Below are positions 23,483-31,841 of a stretch of DNA of 47,229 bases, in pieces (positions within the stretch are counted from its first letter, which is position 1; every line of letters begins with the position of its first letter). The notes beneath the pieces are model-generated. The model saw only the letters and a program-made list of their open reading frames with translations, was not told where the DNA came from and searched no databases. A program made the position numbers and the translations under genes. The stretch covers positions 1-47,229 of the forward strand of contig CALXOA010000099.1 in assembly GCA_944389895.1 (NCBI GenBank). The letters run 5' to 3'. The stretch comes from an uncultured Victivallis sp. GTDB taxonomy: Bacteria; Verrucomicrobiota; Lentisphaeria; Victivallales; Victivallaceae.

Positions 23483-25312
23483 ATGCCCGAAGAGAGTTCC
23501 GTCGTCTATGACGGCAGTACCATCAAAACCTTGTCCCACCTGGAGCACATCCGGCTCCGCCCCGGCATGTACATCGGGCGGATGGGCGACGGGTCGCATC
23601 CCGACGACGGCATCTATATCCTGATCAAGGAGATCATCGACAACAGCATCGATGAGTTCATCATGGGGTTCGGCAAACGGGTCGAGTTGACCGTCGAGCA
23701 GGGTGCGGTCGCCATCCGCGATTACGGACGCGGGATTCCGCTGGATAAGCTGGTCGAGTGCGTCTCGGTGATGAACACCGGCGGCAAATACAACGACGAG
23801 GTCTTTAAATTCTCCATCGGGTTGAACGGAGTCGGCACCAAAGCGGTCAATGCTCTCTCGGAGAGTTTTCTGGTGCGTTCCACCCGCGATGGAAAATATC
23901 ACGAAGCGCGGTTCGAGCGCGGTGTACTCCAGGAGGAGTCCAGGGGCGAATCGGCGGAACGTAACGGAACTTTTGTTCGTTTCGTTCCGGATGCGACGCT
24001 TTTTCAGAATTATGCGTTCCGGTTGGAGTACATTGAGAAGCGTATCTGGATGTATGCCTACCTCAACAGTGGACTCGCACTCTATTTCAACGGGCAGCGT
24101 TACCTGTCGGCCAACGGGCTCAAGGATCTGCTTGAGGCTGAGACCGGCGAGGAGCGGCTCTACAATGTGATCGCCTACCGCTCCAAGACCATTGAATTTG
24201 CGTTGACCCACAGCGACAACTACGGCGAAACCAGCTTCAGTTTCGTCAACGGGCAGTACACCAATGACGGCGGCACCCATCTCTCCGCCTTCAAGGAGGG
24301 GGTGCTCAAGGGGATCAACGAGTTTTCCGGCAAGAACTACAAGGCCGATGAAATCCGCGACGGCATGGTCGGGGCGATTGCGATCAAAATCAAGGATCCG
24401 GTCTTCGAGTCGCAGACCAAGAACAAACTCGGTAATACCGATGTGCGCGGGCCGGTGGTGGCGGCTGTCCGCGATGCGATTGTCGACTTTCTGCACAAGA
24501 ACCGGGAGGTTGCGGATGTTTTGCTCGACAAGGTAGCCCGCAATGAGCAGATGCATCGGCAGATTCAGGAGGTCAAGAAAAAATCGCGCGAAAGCTCACA
24601 GAAGACCAGGCTGCGCATTCCCAAACTCAAGGACTGCAAGTTCCATGTCGGGGATCGTTGGCCGAAAAACCTTGAGAAGCGTGACACGATGATCTTTCTG
24701 ACCGAAGGCGATTCGGCGGCCGGGTCGCTTGAGGTCTGCCGCGATGTGAATTGCCAGGCGATTTTCGCGTTGCGGGGCAAGCCGATGAACTGTTATGGCG
24801 AAAAACGCGATAAGATCTACCAGAACGAAGAGCTGCTCTTCCTGATGCAGGCGCTCGGAATCGAGGACGATATCGAAAATCTCCGCTACGACAAGGTCGT
24901 TCTCGCCACCGACGCCGACGTCGACGGGCTACACATCCGCAACCTTCTGATCACCTATTTCCTGTCGTTCTTCGAACAACTGGTGTTGTCGGGACACCTC
25001 TACGTGCTGGAGACGCCGCTGTTCCGGGTACAGAAACCGAAGGAGAAACCGGTCTACTGTTACAGTGAACTGGAACGCGACCGGGCGGCGGAGAAGCTCG
25101 GAAAGCGGGCTGAGATCACCCGTTTCAAGGGGCTCGGAGAGATTTCCCCGAAAGAGTTCGGGCAGTTCATCGGGGAGGAGATCAAACTTCAGCCGGTGAC
25201 GCTCGAAAATATGCGCAACATCCCCGAACTGCTCGGCTTTTTCATGGGCAGCAATACCCCGAAACGCCGCGAATACATCATGAACAATCTGGAAGTGCAC
25301 AAATATGAGTGA
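23483..25312 (+). CDS. parE: topoisomerase IV subunit B (ParE)
   Basis: 609 residues, the length of ParE rather than GyrB. The GHKL ATPase has the N box IIDNSIDEF, DYGRGIP and the GLNGVGTKAVNALSE loop. The Toprim domain has EGDSAAG and DADVDGLHI, the metal-binding acidic residues. The C-terminus keeps the KGLGEISPKEF motif. The GyrB-type insert is absent. A GGAG site is ten bases upstream. The last codons overlap parC by 8 bases, a sign of translational coupling and matched subunit amounts. Subunits A and B together relax and decatenate chromosomes. A GyrA/GyrB pair may lie elsewhere. Confidence 0.92.
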   Translation: MPEESSVVYDGSTIKTLSHLEHIRLRPGMYIGRMGDGSHPDDGIYILIKEIIDNSIDEFIMGFGKRVELTVEQGAVAIRDYGRGIPLDKLVECVSVMNTGGKYNDEVFKFSIGLNGVGTKAVNALSESFLVRSTRDGKYHEARFERGVLQEESRGESAERNGTFVRFVPDATLFQNYAFRLEYIEKRIWMYAYLNSGLALYFNGQRYLSANGLKDLLEAETGEERLYNVIAYRSKTIEFALTHSDNYGETSFSFVNGQYTNDGGTHLSAFKEGVLKGINEFSGKNYKADEIRDGMVGAIAIKIKDPVFESQTKNKLGNTDVRGPVVAAVRDAIVDFLHKNREVADVLLDKVARNEQMHRQIQEVKKKSRESSQKTRLRIPKLKDCKFHVGDRWPKNLEKRDTMIFLTEGDSAAGSLEVCRDVNCQAIFALRGKPMNCYGEKRDKIYQNEELLFLMQALGIEDDIENLRYDKVVLATDADVDGLHIRNLLITYFLSFFEQLVLSGHLYVLETPLFRVQKPKEKPVYCYSELERDRAAEKLGKRAEITRFKGLGEISPKEFGQFIGEEIKLQPVTLENMRNIPELLGFFMGSNTPKRREYIMNNLEVHKYE

Positions 25313-28019
25313 CGAGCAGGAAAAGCCGGAACTTGATTCCGGGCTGCCGACCGAACTTCCGGCCGGGGAGGCGGCGGAAGAGGAGTTTCAGCCTGATCCG
25401 GAGGGGGTTGAGGCGGTCCGTTCGCAGAACAGCAACGACTATTTCCGGGCGATGATGGACCGGAATTTCCTTGAATATGCCAGTTATGTGATCAAGGACC
25501 GGGCGATTCCCGATGTGGATGACGGACTCAAGCCGGTGCAGCGCCGTATCCTCTGGGCGCTGTACGAAGCCTACGACGGGCGCACTCACAAGGCGGCGAA
25601 CATCATCGGCAACGCGATGCATTTCCATCCGCACGGCGACGCTTCGATCGGCGATGCCCTGGTTGTGCTGGCCAACAAGGAGTACTATATCACCAAGCAG
25701 GGGAATTTCGGCAATATCTTCACCGGCAGCCCGGCGGCGGCGCCGCGTTACATTGAATGCAGCCTCTCTCCGCTGGCTTACGAGGTGTTGTTCAACAACG
25801 ATATTACCGAGCTGGTCGACTCCTACGACGGCCGCAGCCGGGAGCCGGTGACGCTGCCGGCCAAGGTCCCGTCGCTGTTGATGCTCGGTTCCGACGGCAT
25901 CGCCGTCGGAATGGCGACCCGGATCATGCCGCACAATTTCAATGAACTGCTCGAAGCGGAAATCGCAGTGCTGCGGGGGGAGCCTTTCGAACTTTATCCC
26001 GATTTCCAGCAGGGCGGGTTGATGGATGTGCGCGAGTACAACGACGGCAACGGCAAGATCACGCTGCGGGCGAAAATCGAGATTGACGGCCGCCGTCTGG
26101 TCGTGCGCGAAATCCCGGCCACCACAACCACCGAGAGTCTGATTGCTTCCATTGAGAAGGCGGCGGAAAAGAACAAGATAAAAATCTCCAGTGTCACCGA
26201 CTACACCGCTGAACAGGTTGAAATCGAGATCGTTCCGACCCGCGGTTACGATCCGGAAAAGACGCTTCAGGCGCTCTACATGTACACCGACTGCGCGGTG
26301 TCGATATCGGTGAACCTGACCGTGATCCGCGACAGTCGTCCGGTACAGATGAGCGTTTCGGAGGTCCTGAAACGCAATACCGCCAAACTCCTCGATTATC
26401 TGCGGCAGGAACTTGAAATTGATCTGGGGCGGCAGGAGGAGCTTTTTCACGCCAAGACCCTGGCTCAGATTTTCTTCGAGAACCGGATCTACAAGCGGAT
26501 CGAGGAGTGCGGGAGCGAGGCAGAGGAATATGCCGAGGTCCACGCCGGTCTCGCTCCGTTCCGTCATCTGCTGCGGCGTGACGTGACCGATGCGGATGTC
26601 GACAAGCTGCTTGCCCTGCCGGTTCGCCGGATCAGCCGGTTCGATATCGAGAAGAACCAGAGGGAGCTGGCGGAAATCCTCGCGAAGATGGAGGAGATCA
26701 GGAAGAATCTCGGGTCGCTCAAGAAGTACGCGATCAACTATCTGAAACGGTTGCTGGAAAAATATGGGAAAAACTATCCGCGCCGTACCGAAATCGAACA
26801 TTTTGAGAAGATCGACCGTCGCGAGGCCGCGTTGAACAACATCAAGGTCGGCTGGGATCGCAGGAACGGTTATATCGGAACCTCGATCAAAAGTGACGAT
26901 ATCCTTGCCTGCAACGAGTTCGACCGTTTCCTGTGTGTCGAAAAATCCGGTGCCTACAAGGTGATTGCGCTGCCGCCGGAGAAACTTTTCATCGGTAAGC
27001 TTTATGATTTCCGCAAGTACGATGCCGCTACCGAGTTCGGGGTGGTCTATCGCGAGACCAGGAGCGGAAAATACTACGGCAAGCGCAGTTCGATCGGGGG
27101 ATTCATTCTGGACAAGGAATATACGCTCTGCCCGCACGGCTGCAAACTTGAACTTCTGACGCCCCGGGCCGATGCGATTTACACCCTGACGCTCGCCGGA
27201 GCGCGCGGCAGGCAGGAGCAGCAGGAACTCAATCTGATGGAGTTGCCGGCCCGCACTCCGAAAGCCCGCGGCATTCTGATCGCGTCAAAGGCGTTGATGA
27301 AAATAACGCACGAGCGCTATCTGACGGAGGAAGAACTGGCTGTTTTTCGCTCAAAAATGGAAAATGACGGGGAAGTGACGGACGAAAATGACGAAAATTC
27401 GTCGCCGGATTCCGCGCCGACCGCTCCGGCAGAGGGAAAGGTTCCCGCGCCCGAAGTGACGAAGGAGCTCTCGACGCATGAGCCGGTTTCTTCCGCTGAA
27501 ACGGCGGAAGACGTTCCGGTTGAAAACGCCTCCGCCCTGCCGGAAACGACGGAGCATGTTTCCGGGGATGCGCCGGTCGTTCCCGAAATGGCGGAAGATC
27601 TTCCGGCGGCTGTGCCTGAAGCGGCGGAAAACATTTCCGGGGATATTCCGGTTGTTTCCGAAATGCCGGAAGAGACTCCTGAGCAAAAGTCCGTTGACGT
27701 TGCGGGAAAGAGGCGGAAGAAATTGGCGAAATCCGCCGTTTCCGTTCCGGCTGCTGACGACGATACCCCTCCGTGGCGTATGGAAGGGGAGCAGGAACCG
27801 CCGGAATCCGTTTCAGCTTCCGGGCAGGAGCGGGTTGAGGCCGTTGTGGATCAGGAGTCGCTGGATCTCGGCCTGTCGCCCGCGAAACCGGCGCATCGCC
27901 GTCCCCGGGTGAAATCGGTACCGAAACCGCCTGCAAAGCCGGCGGGCGATTCAGAACGCCCGGAAAATTCCGATGAGGATGATGAGTTCGGAATCGTACA
28001 ACCGGAGTTTGGTTTTTAA
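25305..28019 (+). CDS. parC: topoisomerase IV subunit A (ParC)
   Basis: 904 residues. The catalytic tyrosine is in AAPRYIECSLS, the quinolone-region equivalent is HGDASIGDAL, and a winged-helix/tower region follows. A short C-terminal pinwheel-like part ends about residue 690. The last 200 residues are Pro/Glu/Ala-rich and carry a 75-bp imperfect tandem repeat, so the C-terminal tail is unusual. The gene follows parE with an 8-base overlap. It is named ParC because it is paired with a ParE-length B subunit and lacks a GyrA-box-rich tail. The alternative is a GyrA that has lost its normal tail. Confidence 0.9.
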   Translation: MSDEQEKPELDSGLPTELPAGEAAEEEFQPDPEGVEAVRSQNSNDYFRAMMDRNFLEYASYVIKDRAIPDVDDGLKPVQRRILWALYEAYDGRTHKAANIIGNAMHFHPHGDASIGDALVVLANKEYYITKQGNFGNIFTGSPAAAPRYIECSLSPLAYEVLFNNDITELVDSYDGRSREPVTLPAKVPSLLMLGSDGIAVGMATRIMPHNFNELLEAEIAVLRGEPFELYPDFQQGGLMDVREYNDGNGKITLRAKIEIDGRRLVVREIPATTTTESLIASIEKAAEKNKIKISSVTDYTAEQVEIEIVPTRGYDPEKTLQALYMYTDCAVSISVNLTVIRDSRPVQMSVSEVLKRNTAKLLDYLRQELEIDLGRQEELFHAKTLAQIFFENRIYKRIEECGSEAEEYAEVHAGLAPFRHLLRRDVTDADVDKLLALPVRRISRFDIEKNQRELAEILAKMEEIRKNLGSLKKYAINYLKRLLEKYGKNYPRRTEIEHFEKIDRREAALNNIKVGWDRRNGYIGTSIKSDDILACNEFDRFLCVEKSGAYKVIALPPEKLFIGKLYDFRKYDAATEFGVVYRETRSGKYYGKRSSIGGFILDKEYTLCPHGCKLELLTPRADAIYTLTLAGARGRQEQQELNLMELPARTPKARGILIASKALMKITHERYLTEEELAVFRSKMENDGEVTDENDENSSPDSAPTAPAEGKVPAPEVTKELSTHEPVSSAETAEDVPVENASALPETTEHVSGDAPVVPEMAEDLPAAVPEAAENISGDIPVVSEMPEETPEQKSVDVAGKRRKKLAKSAVSVPAADDDTPPWRMEGEQEPPESVSASGQERVEAVVDQESLDLGLSPAKPAHRRPRVKSVPKPPAKPAGDSERPENSDEDDEFGIVQPEFGF
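27543..27692 (+). repeat. 75-bp imperfect tandem repeat in the parC tail
   Basis: Two units of 75 bp (27543-27617 and 27618-27692) share GAA-CG-CGGA, then TTTCCGGGGAT and CCGAAATG-CGGAAGA, and encode variants of a VSGDAPVVPEMAED segment. The repeat keeps the frame, so it lengthens the acidic linker by 25 residues per unit. Confidence 0.7.
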
Positions 28020-28033
28020 ACGAGGACAGCAGA

Positions 28034-28816
28034 ATGGCATTTTTGCAATGCAGTTTTCATTCGGACATTCTGGGACGAGCCTGTTCCATGAATGTGATTT
28101 TGCCGCAGAAAGTCAAAACTCAGATCGGAATGACCAGTTCCGGATCCGGTCGCCGCGACTATCCGGTGCTCTATTTGCTTCACGGCCTCAGTGATGATCA
28201 TACGATCTGGAGCCGTCGGACCTCGATCGAACGGTACGCCGCCGAATATGAGCTTGCCGTTGTGATGCCGGATGGCGAGCGCGGTTTTTACACCGACATG
28301 ATGCAGGGGCCGCGCTACTGGACCATGCTCACGGAGGAGCTGCCCGCGATCGCCGCCTCGTTCTTCCCGATCAGCACCCGGCGCGAGGAGACCTTTGTCG
28401 CCGGGCTTTCGATGGGGGGCTACGGGGCGCTCAAGTGTGCGCTGCGGCTGCCGGAGCGGTACGCCGCGGCCGTCGCGCTCTCCTCGGTGGCCGATGTGCG
28501 CAGTTGGCTCAGCGACTGCCGGATGAACCGGGAGGAGGCGGCGCGGATCTTCGGCACGGTGGAGGAGCTGATTCCGAACCGTAACGATCTTTTCGCGCTC
28601 GCGGAGGAGGCGGTGAAGCTCCCCGCGCCGCCGCGGCTGATGATGGTCTGCGGCACCGAAGACGGACTGCTCCCCGGAAACCGGGCGCTCCGGGATCATC
28701 TTGAAGCGCTGCGCTATCCCGGGTTCCGGTACGAGGAGGGACCCGGTTCCCACACGTGGGAGTTCTGGGATCTGCATATCCGGCGGGGACTTGCGTTTCT
28801 GATGGAAGGTCGCTGA
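28034..28816 (+). CDS. alpha/beta-hydrolase esterase (EstA/S-formylglutathione hydrolase type)
   Basis: 260 residues. The nucleophile elbow GLSMGGYGAL has Ser126. The oxyanion-region HGLSDDHTIW precedes it, with Asp in VCGTEDGLLPG and His in GSHTWEFWD as the rest of the triad. The fold matches tributyrin esterases and acetylxylan esterases. The start lies 14 bases after parC, with a GAGGA site, so it may share that transcript. It has no signal peptide. In a sugar-degrading organism the likely substrate is an acetyl ester on an imported glycan, but formaldehyde-linked thioesters are possible. Confidence 0.8.
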   Translation: MAFLQCSFHSDILGRACSMNVILPQKVKTQIGMTSSGSGRRDYPVLYLLHGLSDDHTIWSRRTSIERYAAEYELAVVMPDGERGFYTDMMQGPRYWTMLTEELPAIAASFFPISTRREETFVAGLSMGGYGALKCALRLPERYAAAVALSSVADVRSWLSDCRMNREEAARIFGTVEELIPNRNDLFALAEEAVKLPAPPRLMMVCGTEDGLLPGNRALRDHLEALRYPGFRYEEGPGSHTWEFWDLHIRRGLAFLMEGR

Positions 28817-28817
28817 G

Positions 28818-29431
28818 ATGGCTGCCGAACCTTCTTCTCTCGAGGATTTCCGCAAACTTCCCGCGATGCGGCGGAACTGGATCCTCTTCTGGTCATACAT
28901 CAAAATCACCAGCCTGGTGATCGGCGGTGGTTATGCGATCATTTCGGCGGCTCAGGATGATTTCGTGACCCGGCGTCGCTGGCTCACCGATGACGACGTG
29001 CTCGAAATGATTACGATCACCCAGACGGTTCCCGGCATTCTCGCCTGCAACTCCGCAATCTACATCGGGTGGCGGATCAACGGCTTCTGGGGGGCTTTCT
29101 TCGCAATGGTCGGTTCGATTCTGCCGTCGCTGATAATCATCGTTTTGATCGCCGCGGGGCTCTCCAGTATCGAACATATCATTGATACTCCCGCCGTGCA
29201 GGGGGCATTCAAGGGGATCATCGGCTGTATCGTCGGCATGGTGATCGTGACCGCGCTCAAAACCCGCCGGAAAGCGGTGAAAGGTATTTTCGGCTGGTGT
29301 GTCGCTCTCGGTTGTTTCATCGGCATGACCCTTTCAAGATTTCACCGGCACTGCTGATCGTCGCCGCCATCGTCGCGGGATTGTGCCGTGTCGGTTTCGA
29401 TCGTCTCCGTGGCGGGGAGGCGTTCAAATGA
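28818..29431 (+). pseudogene. chromate-type transporter subunit 1, frameshifted
   Basis: The intact reading (179 residues) stops at TGA 29355-29357. It is a chromate-transporter half: conserved FWSYIKITSLVIGGGYAI and ITITQTVPGILACNSAIY, and several helices. After GMTL the sequence should read FKISPALLIVAAIVAG; that string exists, but in the -1 frame from 29333 on, and it runs to a TGA at 29429-29431. This stop overlaps the ATG of the next gene as ATGA, the classic operon arrangement, so the ancestral gene ended there. One missing T in the run 29332-29334 (CTTT for CTTTT) explains it. It may be a true mutation or a sequencing error. Confidence 0.75.
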
Positions 29432-30081
29432 ATCTTCTGGCGCTCTATCTGGTGTTCTTCAAGTTCGGATTACTCTGCTTCGGCGGCGGTTATATGCTCA
29501 TTCCGCTGCTGAGTGCCGAGCTGGTTGGTCCTGCGCCCTGTCCGCTGCGGCCGGAGGAGTTCGCCAATCTGGTTTCGATCGCTCAGGCGGCCCCGGGGTC
29601 GCCGGAGGAGTTCGCCAATCTGGTTTCGATCGCTCAGGCGACCCCGGGGCCGATCGGCATCAACACCGCAACCTACGTCGGATATACGCAGCAGGGGGTT
29701 CCCGGTGCCGTTGTTGCGACGCTCGGCATTGTAACTCCGGCGCTGCTTCTGGTGATCCTTGCCATCAAGCTGCTCAAACGCTATGAAAAGAGTCTGCCGG
29801 TGCAGGGATTTCTCGCAGGAATGCGCCCGGCATCCTTCGGGCTGATTCTGTCGGCAGCGGTGATTTTTGCTGAACTTTCCGTATTTACCGGTGAAATTCC
29901 GTGGCATGAGTACTACTCGTACCTTTCCGGTGCCACGGCGAAGGTTGCGACCGGGATTGGTTTTCGCTGGCCTGCTTTCGTCCTTGCAGCGGTCACTGTC
30001 GTTCTGATGCTGAGAACAAAATTGTCTTTCATGTATCTTCTGCTCGGATCCGCCGTAATCGGTGCTTTTCTGTGCCGGTGA
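29428..30081 (+). CDS. chromate-type transporter subunit 2, with internal duplication
   Basis: 217 residues from ATG 29428, coupled to the upstream frame by ATGA. It is the second half of a split chromate-transporter pair (FFKFGLLCFGGGYMLIPLL at the start). The central motif normally reads once as EFANLVSIAQATPGPIGINTA. Here a 51-bp unit (29551-29601 and 29602-29652) is duplicated, giving PEEFANLVSIAQAAPGS and then PEEFANLVSIAQATPGP, with two base differences. The 17 extra residues fall in the most conserved loop, so transport may be lost. Chromate transporters move anions such as chromate or sulfate. Confidence 0.8.
   Translation: MNLLALYLVFFKFGLLCFGGGYMLIPLLSAELVGPAPCPLRPEEFANLVSIAQAAPGSPEEFANLVSIAQATPGPIGINTATYVGYTQQGVPGAVVATLGIVTPALLLVILAIKLLKRYEKSLPVQGFLAGMRPASFGLILSAAVIFAELSVFTGEIPWHEYYSYLSGATAKVATGIGFRWPAFVLAAVTVVLMLRTKLSFMYLLLGSAVIGAFLCR
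29551..29652 (+). repeat. 51-bp tandem duplication in the transporter gene
   Basis: Two adjacent 51-bp units differ at two positions (29590/29641 and 29599/29650). The frame is kept. High identity suggests a recent event. Confidence 0.9.
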
Positions 30082-30157
30082 AGGCGCCTGAGTGTTGCGG
30101 GAAGGAAGGTTTTTGCTTGACTGTTTGGCCCGCAGAAACATCAAAAGGGAGGAATCC

Positions 30158-30892
30158 ATGGGTAAGATCGTTATTGTGACCGGGGCTTCAAGCGGGCTTG
30201 GAAAAGCCGTCGCAAGGGAGTTCCGCCGCAACGGCTGCACGGTGGTCGCTCTCTGCCGGACGGAACCTGAACCGGAGACAGCCGATCGGTTTTTCTCCGT
30301 CGATTTGACCGATGCGCGGGCGCGCAGCCGGGCGGTCGAAGCGATTCTGGCCGAATACGGGCGTGTCGACGTGCTGGTCAACAATGCCGGAATCGGCTCT
30401 TACGCCACGTGGCGGGAATTGACCGCGGAAGATCTGCGGCGTGAAGTGGAGCTGGATTTCCTGGCTCCGGTGGCCCTGACCCGGGAGTTGCTGGATGCGT
30501 TGATCGCAACAGGCGGTTCGGTGATCAACATCTCCTCGGCCGCGGCGTTCGTGCCGGTCGCCTGCATGGGGGCATACAATGCGGTGAAGGCGGCATTGCG
30601 GATGTTTTCGATCACGCTGCAGATGGAGGAGCCGCGTATTCACGTCCTGAACGTCTGTCCGGGGCGGATCGATACGGGATTTTCCTCACGGGCGCTCGGA
30701 GGACGAAAACCGCCGGAGACTCCCGGTCGGACGGCTTCGAATGCCGGCGTGTTTGCCCGGCGTCTCTATCGCGCCTGGCGGCGGCGGCGGCGTGAACTGG
30801 TTTACCCGCGCTGGTATGTGCCGGTATTCTGGTTTGTACGGGCCTTCCCAGGAATCAACGAGGCGGTCAACCGGCGAATCTGGAAATTATAA
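30158..30892 (+). CDS. short-chain dehydrogenase/reductase
   Basis: 244 residues, classical SDR length. The nucleotide site is TGASSGLGKAV (8-18). NNAG is at 75-78, the catalytic Ser near 126-127 and the YxxxK pair Y140/K144 (AYNAVKAALRMF). The C-terminus is basic and hydrophobic, ending AFPGINEAVNRRIWKL, and may touch the membrane. These enzymes oxidise or reduce hydroxyl/keto groups with NAD(P)H; no substrate is suggested. The ATG at 30158 has GGGAGGA just upstream. The gene lies 76 bases after the transporter, in the same orientation. Confidence 0.88.
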   Translation: MGKIVIVTGASSGLGKAVAREFRRNGCTVVALCRTEPEPETADRFFSVDLTDARARSRAVEAILAEYGRVDVLVNNAGIGSYATWRELTAEDLRREVELDFLAPVALTRELLDALIATGGSVINISSAAAFVPVACMGAYNAVKAALRMFSITLQMEEPRIHVLNVCPGRIDTGFSSRALGGRKPPETPGRTASNAGVFARRLYRAWRRRRRELVYPRWYVPVFWFVRAFPGINEAVNRRIWKL

Positions 30893-30897
30893 GCCCT

Positions 30898-30915
30898 CGG
30901 CGGGTTGCACCGCCG
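30898..30915 (+). terminator. hairpin after the SDR gene
   Basis: CGGCGG (30898-30903) pairs with CCGCCG (30910-30915), loop 6. It begins 5 bases after the SDR stop and has no T tract. It overlaps the -35 box of the next promoter. Confidence 0.4.
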
Positions 30916-30933
30916 GAGTGTCGGTTCTATATT
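30905..30933 (+). promoter_or_regulatory. promoter of the metallophosphoesterase gene
   Basis: TTGCAC (30905-30910), a 17-bp spacer, TATATT (30928-30933). It lies 25-53 bases after the SDR stop and gives a leader of about 56 nt. Confidence 0.65.
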
Positions 30934-30995
30934 GAATGGAGAGTATGGACGCCGGAGCGGCGGACCCTTTTCCGGGAAGTACAACAGGAGTTCCG

Positions 30996-31799
30996 ATGAA
31001 AATCGCACATTTTTCCGATCCTCATGCGGGGGGGCCGGCGGAGGATGTTTTCGCTTACTTCGACAAGCGCTGGGTCGGCGTGTTCAATTATCGTTTCCGT
31101 CGGAAATTCCGGCATGATATGACCAGACTGGCACGGGCCGTGGAGTATATTCTCGATACGAAACCGGATGTCGCGGTCTGTACCGGCGATCTGACCAGCA
31201 CAGGCCAGCCGGGTGAATTTGAACAGGTGCGTCCGGTGTTGAAACCGCTGCGTGATTCGGCGATTCCTCTTTTGTATCTGCCCGGCAACCACGACTGCTA
31301 TGTCAAACGGGGGAAGTGTGTCCGGGCGGTCAACGAGATGGTTGAATATCTGTCGCGTGGAGATTATCGATTCCGTGATTTGCCGCTGACGCGCAGTTAC
31401 GGCGGAGTGGAGTTTCTTCTGCTCAACTGCAGCCGACCGTCGAATCTGCTCTGTTCCTGGGGATTCGTCGACGGAGCGGATGCCGAGTACATCAGAGAGG
31501 TCTGCCGACTTGAGAAAAGCTCTCCACGGGTGTTGATTTCACACTATCCGATGATTGAACATCATCCATTTCTGCGGGTGCGTCATCGGTTGTTCGGGCA
31601 GGAGCCGCTTCTCCAGTTGATGCGCTCCGGGGCGATTGACGTGTCGCTCTGCGGCCATGTTCACAAACCCTACCTTGAGGTTGACGAGGCGGGGCACGGC
31701 GAATGTTGCGCCGGATCGGTGACCCGCAACGGCAGCATGGTCGAAATCGATTGCGATCCGGCGACCGGCCGCTTTTCCTATAAAACCGTTATGCTGTAG
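30996..31799 (+). CDS. calcineurin-like metallophosphoesterase
   Basis: 267 residues. The five metal-site blocks are visible: D8-x-H10 (FSDPHAGG), GDLTS, GNHDCY, the SHYPMIEHH block and GHVHKP. The phosphoesterase fold with two metals cleaves phosphomono- or diesters such as nucleotides or cyclic nucleotides. The ATG at 30996 has AGGAG five bases upstream and follows the promoter; an earlier in-frame ATG at 30936 lacks one. A bidirectional terminator follows at 31809-31836. Confidence 0.88.
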   Translation: MKIAHFSDPHAGGPAEDVFAYFDKRWVGVFNYRFRRKFRHDMTRLARAVEYILDTKPDVAVCTGDLTSTGQPGEFEQVRPVLKPLRDSAIPLLYLPGNHDCYVKRGKCVRAVNEMVEYLSRGDYRFRDLPLTRSYGGVEFLLLNCSRPSNLLCSWGFVDGADAEYIREVCRLEKSSPRVLISHYPMIEHHPFLRVRHRLFGQEPLLQLMRSGAIDVSLCGHVHKPYLEVDEAGHGECCAGSVTRNGSMVEIDCDPATGRFSYKTVML

Positions 31800-31808
31800 A
31801 AAAAAAGA

Positions 31809-31836
31809 AGCCGCAGGTTTCCCCTGCGGTTTCTCC
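31809..31836. terminator. bidirectional Rho-independent terminator
   Basis: CCGCAGG (31811-31817) pairs with CCTGCGG (31823-31829), loop 5. T-rich runs lie on both strands (TTTCTCC on plus, CTTCTTTTTTT on minus). It serves both the phosphoesterase gene and the convergent GH5 gene, which stops at 31842. Confidence 0.85.
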
Positions 31837-31841
31837 TGATT

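Noticed and set aside
25278..27137. Long open frame on the minus strand opposite parC.
   Set aside because: It lies wholly within a well-supported gene on the other strand, and its translation has no family features. High GC content produces such open antisense frames.
29281..29360. Programmed -1 frameshift in the chromate-type transporter gene.
   Set aside because: The sequence at the shift (ACC CTT TCA) does not form a X-XXY-YYZ slippery heptamer in frame, and no clear downstream structure was seen. A mutation or sequencing error is simpler.
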